From RGDT01 sp964630925 (GTDB lineage Bacteria; Planctomycetota; Planctomycetia; Gemmatales; Gemmataceae): DNA of 29,381 bases. The notes beneath the pieces were generated by a model. It did no database searches. It had not been told where the DNA came from and saw only the letters and a list, made by a program, of their open reading frames with translations. Below are positions 24,080 to 29,381 of this stretch, in pieces. A program made the position numbers and the translations under genes. The first letter of the stretch is position 1. Every line of letters begins with the position of its first letter. Location: NCBI GenBank assembly GCA_964630925.1, contig CAZVZK010000128.1, positions 1 to 29,381 of the forward strand, read 5' to 3'.

Positions 24080-25042
24080 CTACTTCGCCCCCAGGTGCCA
24101 CACCCTGACCGCCTTCCCATCGGCCACGGCGATGGCCTTGCCGTCGGGGGAGAAGGCCAGGGCGGCGGCGTAGGGCGCCTCCCCGATGGGGATCGTGGCG
24201 CGCTCCTTCCGGGTGGCCACGTCCCACAGGCGGACGGCCTTGTCGCGCCCGCCCGAGGCGAGGGTTTTGCCGTCGGGGCTGAAGGCGACGGCGTTCTCCC
24301 ACCCGGAGGCGACGGGCATGGCGGCCAGCTCCTTGCCCGTGGCCGCGTCCCACAGGCGGACGGACGGCTTGCCCAGGTTCATGCCGCCGCCCGTGGCGAT
24401 GAGCTTGCCGTCGCGGCTGAAGGCGACGCAGAGCTGGCGGTCCGTCGTGCTATTGGTGAGGGCGGCCCGCTCCTTGCGGGTGGCCACGTCCCAGAGCCTG
24501 AGGGTGTGGTCGTTGCTGGTGGAGGCCAGGGTCTTGCCGTCCGGGCTGAAGGCGACGCACCAGACGTAAATCGCGTGGCCGGTGAGCGAGGCGAAGTGCT
24601 TTTTGGCCGCCACGTCGTAGAGGCGGATCGATTTGTCGAAGCCGCCGGCCACGGCCAGGGTCTTGCCGTCGGGGCTGAAGGAGAGAGAGGCGTGGATGCC
24701 GACGCTGCCACTGAAGGATGCCAGCTCCTTGTGGGTGGCCACATCCCAGAGCTTCGTGTTTTTGTTGTCGGCGGACGCCAGGGTCTTGCTGTCGGGGCTG
24801 AAGGCCACGCTCCAGACGTCCCCCGTGTGGCCGAGGACGGCCTTCAACTTGCCCGTGGCGAGGTCCCACAGCCTCGCGGCCCTGTCCTTGCTGGCGGAGG
24901 CCAGACACTTGCCGTCCGGGCTGAAGGCGACGCCGTTGACGACGCCGTTGTGCGCGAAGGCGGCACCGGCTTTGGGGGCGTCGGCGGGGCGGGCGAGGGG
25001 CGTGAGGGCCGCGATCAGGCAGAGGGAGAGCACACGGTGCAT
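24080..25042 (-). CDS. exported seven-bladed WD40 protein
   Basis: A 320-residue exported WD40 protein, nearly all propeller. The start is ATG 25042 (MHRVLSLCLIAALTPLARPADA), a signal peptide; an in-frame GTG-type extension upstream would add Arg/Pro-rich residues. Seven blades follow, with near-identical strands such as VAFSPDGKTLAS and RLWDVATRKERA. The repeats are so alike at DNA level that they may recombine. It ends VRVWHLGAK with no further domain. Likely a periplasmic scaffold; partner unknown. Confidence 0.92.
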   Translation of the reverse strand: MHRVLSLCLIAALTPLARPADAPKAGAAFAHNGVVNGVAFSPDGKCLASASKDRAARLWDLATGKLKAVLGHTGDVWSVAFSPDSKTLASADNKNTKLWDVATHKELASFSGSVGIHASLSFSPDGKTLAVAGGFDKSIRLYDVAAKKHFASLTGHAIYVWCVAFSPDGKTLASTSNDHTLRLWDVATRKERAALTNSTTDRQLCVAFSRDGKLIATGGGMNLGKPSVRLWDAATGKELAAMPVASGWENAVAFSPDGKTLASGGRDKAVRLWDVATRKERATIPIGEAPYAAALAFSPDGKAIAVADGKAVRVWHLGAK

Positions 25043-25191
25043 GGGGGCCGCTCGTGGGGAGAGGAGGCACGACGGGGGTATCGTCGCACGGCGGGGCAGG
25101 GGGGTCAAGGGGATGGGTGGACAGAGGCGTCGCGTACCTCAGGGACGCTCTGAAGGGCAGACCGGGCTCCCGCCGATGGCGGCCGGCGGGG

Positions 25192-26088
25192 TCACCCCGG
25201 CGCGGCCTTCCCCTCGTCCTTCGGCGTCTGCATATCGTCCAACACGCGGCGGAGGCGGTCGAGCTCCTCCGGCGAGAGGCCCTTGAGGCGGTCCTCGGGT
25301 GACAACCCCGTCAGGCGGTCCTCGGGCGACAACCCGGTCAGGCGGTCCTCGGGCGACAACCCCGCCAGACGCTCCTCTGGCGGGAGCGTCCTGAAGATCT
25401 CCCTGCGCTCCTCCGGGCTGATCTTGCTGATGATCTCCCTGTTCGCCTGCCGGACGAACTCCTCCACGGAAAACGGCATCGCGATGCCCTCCAGCAAGTA
25501 CAGGTCGTACAACTGCCGCAGCAGGGTGCTGATGTCCTTGGTCCGCCCGCGATACGTCTGCCGCCCGTAAGTGATCTGCTCCGCCCTGGCGGCGAACAGG
25601 TGCAGCAGGGCGTTCTGCTCCTCCAACGGCAGCCCGTGGACAACGACGATCCGCAGCGGGACGCCGAAGTCGTCCACCTCCAGGACGCCGGGCCGCAGCT
25701 CCCGCACCGTCATTCTACCCGCCAGGCCGTCGGGATGGCGGACGCACAGGGCGAAGAGGCGGAAGTGGTCTTCGGGCAGCAGATCCCCGGACACCGACAG
25801 GTTCTGCTTGCGGTAGTTGACCGAGTGGCCGACCAGCTCGCGCAGCGCCTCGCGGTCCAGCGTATCCTGATGCGACTTGAACGTGATCAGGTTCCGCCGC
25901 CCCAGGCCCTCGAAGCCATCCGGCAGGCGGAAGGGCAACGGCCCGTCCTCCGTGCGGATCAGGACCACGTCGAGCCATTGCTGCCTCACCGACAGGTCGA
26001 TCTCCGCTTCGACGATCACGGGCTGGCCGTGGAACAGGTCCGTCAGCGACAGGGCCAGCAGGCGATGCCAGTCCCGGTTCCCGCTCAT
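25192..26088 (-). CDS. Rpn/YadD-like PD-(D/E)XK-type protein with tandem-repeat tail
   Basis: A 298-residue protein from ATG 26088, six bases after GGAGGGGG; an in-frame ATG 12 nt upstream is less likely. The N-terminal two-thirds resembles the Rpn/YadD recombination-promoting nuclease-like group: DLFHGQPVIVEAEIDLSV, RQQWLDVVLIRTEDG, RRNLITFKSHQD, with an acidic/Lys pattern like the PD-(D/E)XK core. The tail has four 9-residue units (DRLTGLSPE) encoded by 27-nt direct repeats. It follows the DUF58 gene by 19 nt and probably ends that operon. Confidence 0.75.
   Translation of the reverse strand: MSGNRDWHRLLALSLTDLFHGQPVIVEAEIDLSVRQQWLDVVLIRTEDGPLPFRLPDGFEGLGRRNLITFKSHQDTLDREALRELVGHSVNYRKQNLSVSGDLLPEDHFRLFALCVRHPDGLAGRMTVRELRPGVLEVDDFGVPLRIVVVHGLPLEEQNALLHLFAARAEQITYGRQTYRGRTKDISTLLRQLYDLYLLEGIAMPFSVEEFVRQANREIISKISPEERREIFRTLPPEERLAGLSPEDRLTGLSPEDRLTGLSPEDRLKGLSPEELDRLRRVLDDMQTPKDEGKAAPG
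25259..25366. repeat. 27-nt tandem repeat coding for DRLTGLSPE units
   Basis: Three close units (25286-25312, 25313-25339, 25340-25366) and one diverged unit to the left (25259-25285), all in frame with the Rpn-like gene. In-frame copy number can change without breaking the protein. Confidence 0.85.
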
Positions 26089-26107
26089 CGCCCCCTCCAT
26101 CGCGTGT

Positions 26108-26992
26108 TCACCGCACCAGCCCGCGCTGCCGCAGGTGCGTCATCACCAGCTTGTCGAACGGCGTCTCCGTCGTCGTCGTCAGGAACGACACGCCGCGCTT
26201 CGTGCAGAACTCCTGCAGACCCGCCTGGTGGGCCGCCAGGTTCTCGCGGTAGCGACGCAGCAGCGGCAGCGTCACCGTCAGCTCGGCGGCGTCGTCGTCC
26301 TCGATGTCCACGAGCTTGATGTCGCCGGTGATGTCCGGATCGACCTCCTCCGGCGCCAGGATCTGGATGGCGTAGACGTCCATCTGCCGGGCGATCAGGT
26401 AACGCAACGCCTCCTCGTGGCCGTTCTTGTCCATGAAGTCACTCAACACCACCACGATGCCCTTGCCGCTCGACCGCAGGGCGAAGGTGCGTAGCGCCCT
26501 GGCCATGTCGCCGGCCCCGCCCGGCGTCAAGCCGTCGAGGAAGCCCAGGAGCCGCCACAGCGACCGCCGCCCGCGCAGCGCCGGCATCGCCGGCCCGATC
26601 CCATCGGCGAAGGTCTGCACCATCACGCGGTCGAGGTTGGTCAGGCCGATGAAGCCGAGGGCAGCGGCGATGCGTTTGGCGTGGTGCAGCTTGGTGGGGG
26701 TGCCGAAGTCCATCGACAGGCTGGTGTCGATGAGGAGGTAGAAGTGCAGATCCTCCTCCTCCATGAACAGACGCAGGAACAGCTTGTCGAGGCGGGCGTA
26801 GAGGTTCCAGTCGAGGAAGCGCAGGTCATCGCCGATGACGTAGTTGCGATAGTCGGCGAACTCGACGGACTGGCCCTTGCGCTTGCTGCGCCGCTCGCCC
26901 TTCATGCGCCCGAGGAACACCTTGCGTGTCACCAGCTCGAGCTGCTCCAATCTCGCCAGGAACTCCGGCCCGAGCAGGGGCTCCGCGCTCAT
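26108..26992 (-). CDS. DUF58 domain protein
   Basis: A 294-residue DUF58 protein, with the family's KGERRSKRKGQSVEFADYRN near residue 31, the block GDDLRFLDWNLYARLDKLFL, then EEEDLHFYLLIDTSLSMDFG, in which DTSLS is a VWA-like MIDAS motif. Its ATG overlaps the stop of the upstream small gene (ATGA), indicating coupling. DUF58 proteins work with MoxR ATPases, which is encoded upstream in the same operon. No TM is seen. Confidence 0.93.
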   Translation of the reverse strand: MSAEPLLGPEFLARLEQLELVTRKVFLGRMKGERRSKRKGQSVEFADYRNYVIGDDLRFLDWNLYARLDKLFLRLFMEEEDLHFYLLIDTSLSMDFGTPTKLHHAKRIAAALGFIGLTNLDRVMVQTFADGIGPAMPALRGRRSLWRLLGFLDGLTPGGAGDMARALRTFALRSSGKGIVVVLSDFMDKNGHEEALRYLIARQMDVYAIQILAPEEVDPDITGDIKLVDIEDDDAAELTVTLPLLRRYRENLAAHQAGLQEFCTKRGVSFLTTTTETPFDKLVMTHLRQRGLVR

Positions 26993-27264
26993 GGCTTCTC
27001 CCCCCCCTTGAGCTTCTCCAGCGCCTCCCTGGCCTCGCGCCCCTTGCGGCGGGCCTCCGCCAGCATGGCGTGGGCGTCGGCCTCCTGCTGGGCGGCGAGC
27101 GCCGCCATCATCTGGGCCTCATCGGCCCGGTGCGCGATCTCCCTCCGCAGGCGGTCGTTCTGGATGAGCAGGAACGCGCCGCCCGCGCCGCCGGCCAGGA
27201 CCGCCCCGAGGACGAAGCCGGCCAGGAACGCCGTCAGGTTATTGCCGTCCCTCTCGTCCGCCAT
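26989..27264 (-). CDS. small TM/coiled-coil protein, third of three tandem paralogs
   Basis: A 91-residue protein from ATG 27264 with GGGAGGTGA upstream. It begins MADERDGNNLTAFLAGFVLG, has one TM helix (about 11-33) and then an Ala/Glu/Lys/Arg coiled coil ending EALEKLKGGEKP. It shares the opening pattern M-A-D/E-x-R-D-G-x-L-x-x-F-L-A-G-F and the TM style with its two neighbours. Its stop overlaps the DUF58 start. Function unknown. Confidence 0.8.
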   Translation of the reverse strand: MADERDGNNLTAFLAGFVLGAVLAGGAGGAFLLIQNDRLRREIAHRADEAQMMAALAAQQEADAHAMLAEARRKGREAREALEKLKGGEKP

Positions 27265-27294
27265 GCCCTCACCTCCCGGCACCGCCGCTCAGGG

Positions 27295-27561
27295 CTACTT
27301 CCCCTTGAGCCTCCCCAGCGCCTCCCGCGCCGCCTTCACCTTGCGTTCCGCCTCCTCGCCCGCCTTGCGGGCGAGGGCCTCCTGCTCCACCGCGATCAGC
27401 GCGGCCAGGGCCGCGTCCCGCTCGGCCCGCATCGCCTCTGCCCGCATGCGCTCGTGCTGGAAGTACAGGAAGCCCCCGGTCGTCCCGCCGACGAGCAACG
27501 CCCCCAGGGCGAAGCCGGCCAGGAACGCCACAAGGTTGCCGTCGCGTCGGTCTTCCGCCAT
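27295..27561 (-). CDS. small TM/coiled-coil protein, second of three tandem paralogs
   Basis: An 88-residue protein from ATG 27561 (MAEDRRDGNLVAFLAGFALG). One TM helix near 10-32, then a charged coiled coil (VEQEALARKAGEEAERKVKA). It lies four bases after the previous paralog's stop and 30 bases before the next. It is closest to the third copy at its N terminus. Confidence 0.8.
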   Translation of the reverse strand: MAEDRRDGNLVAFLAGFALGALLVGGTTGGFLYFQHERMRAEAMRAERDAALAALIAVEQEALARKAGEEAERKVKAAREALGRLKGK

Positions 27562-27565
27562 GTGG

Positions 27566-27835
27566 CTACTCCTCCCCCCCCGCCTTCTTGAGCGCCTCCT
27601 CGGCCTTCTTCGCCTCGGCCTCGGCGCGGGCCAGCTCCGCGGCGGCCTGGCGGGCGGCCGCCTCGGCGCGTGCCCGCTCGGCATCGGCCCGCTCGGCCAT
27701 CGCCGCCGCCTCGGCACGCATCCGCAGCGACTGCACGCTCAGGTAGGCGAACGACCCGCCGCCGACGAGGACGGCCCCGGCCAGGAAGCCGGCGAAGAAC
27801 CAGGCGAGGCGGTTATCGTGTCGGTCTTCGGACAT
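27566..27835 (-). CDS. small TM/coiled-coil protein, first of three tandem paralogs
   Basis: An 89-residue protein from ATG 27835 (MSEDRHDNRLAWFFAGFLAG). One TM helix near 11-33 followed by a long Ala/Glu/Arg coiled coil (AERADAERARAEAAARQAAA). It begins three bases after the Uma2 stop. N terminus predicted in the cytoplasm or, equally, outside; topology is not clear. Confidence 0.8.
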   Translation of the reverse strand: MSEDRHDNRLAWFFAGFLAGAVLVGGGSFAYLSVQSLRMRAEAAAMAERADAERARAEAAARQAAAELARAEAEAKKAEEALKKAGGEE

Positions 27836-27838
27836 CGC

Positions 27839-28456
27839 TCATTCCTCCTCCGCGCCGGGGTCGAGATGGAGCGTGAATCCGGGCAGCAGCCGGGTGGTGT
27901 AGGTGCCGCCGAACGGCACGTTGACGACGCGCCACGCGCCGCGGTGCCGCCGGTGGACGATGAGCGATGGCTCGTACACACGCGGCCTCGTCTCCACCAC
28001 CCAGTATTCCTTGATCGACGGCACCGACAGGTAGAGCGGCGGGTTGCGGACGAGGTCCTTGCCTGGGTCGTCCTCGGAGATGACTTCGACCACCAGAATC
28101 GGGCTGACCATGTGCCACTCGACCGCCCGCCGCCGCCGGCGGGCGAGGGAGGGGTAGTCCTTGTAGGCGGCGATGTCCGGCTCCGGCACGGAGACCTCGT
28201 CGCTGCTCGGCGTGAAGACCCTGGCCTTGTTCGTCACGAAGTTGATGATCGCGGGGTGGACGTGAGCGTACCCCTTCAACAGCCCGAGGATCCAGTCCTC
28301 GATGTCATTCGTGGAGAGCCTCGGCAGCGGCGACACGTACAGCCTCCCGTAAATCAGCTCGTACTTGTACCCCTCCTCCTGCTCGGCCTCCTGGAGCTCC
28401 TCCAACCCCAGCCGCGTTCCGTGGTCCGCCGGCCCCAGCCGCAGCGCCGTCTTCAT
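27839..28456 (-). CDS. Uma2 family (DUF820) putative nuclease
   Basis: A 205-residue Uma2/DUF820 protein, PD-(D/E)XK nuclease-like fold. The start is ATG 28456, after a G-run; a longer in-frame start overlaps the MoxR gene. Core blocks: GYKYELIYGRLYVSPLPRLS (the family's opening ExxxGxL), EVSVPEPDIAAYKDYP (PxPD), PILVVEVISEDDPGKDLVRN (VEVxS), then YLSVPSIKEYWVVETRP. These carry the acidic residues expected of the active site. The family is greatly expanded in planctomycetes and cyanobacteria, with unknown biological role. It sits between MoxR and the three small membrane genes, 13 nt after MoxR. Confidence 0.9.
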   Translation of the reverse strand: MKTALRLGPADHGTRLGLEELQEAEQEEGYKYELIYGRLYVSPLPRLSTNDIEDWILGLLKGYAHVHPAIINFVTNKARVFTPSSDEVSVPEPDIAAYKDYPSLARRRRRAVEWHMVSPILVVEVISEDDPGKDLVRNPPLYLSVPSIKEYWVVETRPRVYEPSLIVHRRHRGAWRVVNVPFGGTYTTRLLPGFTLHLDPGAEEE

Positions 28457-28469
28457 GTCGCCCCCCCCC

Positions 28470-29381
<912 letters not shown>

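Noticed and set aside
25286..25366. Possible CRISPR-like repeats
   Set aside because: Units are contiguous with no spacers and are in frame within a coding gene.

Overview
The window is high-GC bacterial chromosome. It most likely comes from a planctomycete of the Gemmataceae type. This rests on gene content rather than on any marker gene: a Tat-exported DUF1501 protein, secreted WD40 propellers, a DUF1598 protein, DUF4058 proteins, a Uma2 nuclease, a MoxR/DUF58/VWA set and an ECF-like sigma factor linked to a membrane WD40 protein. No rRNA, tRNA, CRISPR array, transposase or phage gene was seen. Both ends cut genes: DUF1501 at the left and MoxR at the right.

Layout. 1-3.65 kb: DUF1501 (minus), then on plus a secreted protein, an O-methyltransferase and a small acyl-carrier-like protein whose phosphopantetheine serine is replaced by Glu. 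3.6-6.7 kb: a rearranged patch with two DUF4058 copies (the second broken by an in-frame TGA), a GYF_2 membrane protein, and a truncated copy of the N-terminal half of a YrdC/phosphatase fusion gene that is intact at 11.7-12.7 kb. Two exact direct repeats (192 bp and 462 bp) meet here with 5 bp of overlap. 6.7-10.4 kb: a stand-alone RcpC/CpaB-like exported protein, a small exported protein, two universal stress proteins, and a kinase-phosphatase resembling the first two domains of bacterial Pnkp, translationally coupled to one stress protein. 10.4-15.2 kb (minus): an exported WD40 protein, the YrdC-LMW phosphatase fusion, and a large BatA-like VWA membrane protein. 15.4-16.7 kb: an SRPBCC protein and a ParE-type toxin-antitoxin pair lying between two copies of a 31-nt repeat.

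16.8-23.9 kb is a plus-strand block that reads visibly poorer in GC than its surroundings. It encodes a divergent ECF-like sigma factor that overlaps a membrane-anchored WD40-like protein (a plausible regulator of the sigma factor), then three exported proteins, one of DUF1598 type, and a multi-pass membrane protein. Two of the exported proteins share a GV(S/D)MAPM motif near their C termini. 24.0-29.4 kb returns to minus-strand, GC-rich genes: a secreted seven-bladed WD40 protein and a tight operon running MoxR, Uma2, three tandem paralogous small TM/coiled-coil proteins, DUF58, and an Rpn-like protein with a 9-residue tandem repeat tail.

The best candidates for undescribed biology are the sigma/WD40/exported-protein block and the three small membrane proteins inside the MoxR-DUF58 operon. 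Both are inferences from layout and sequence and need comparative searches.
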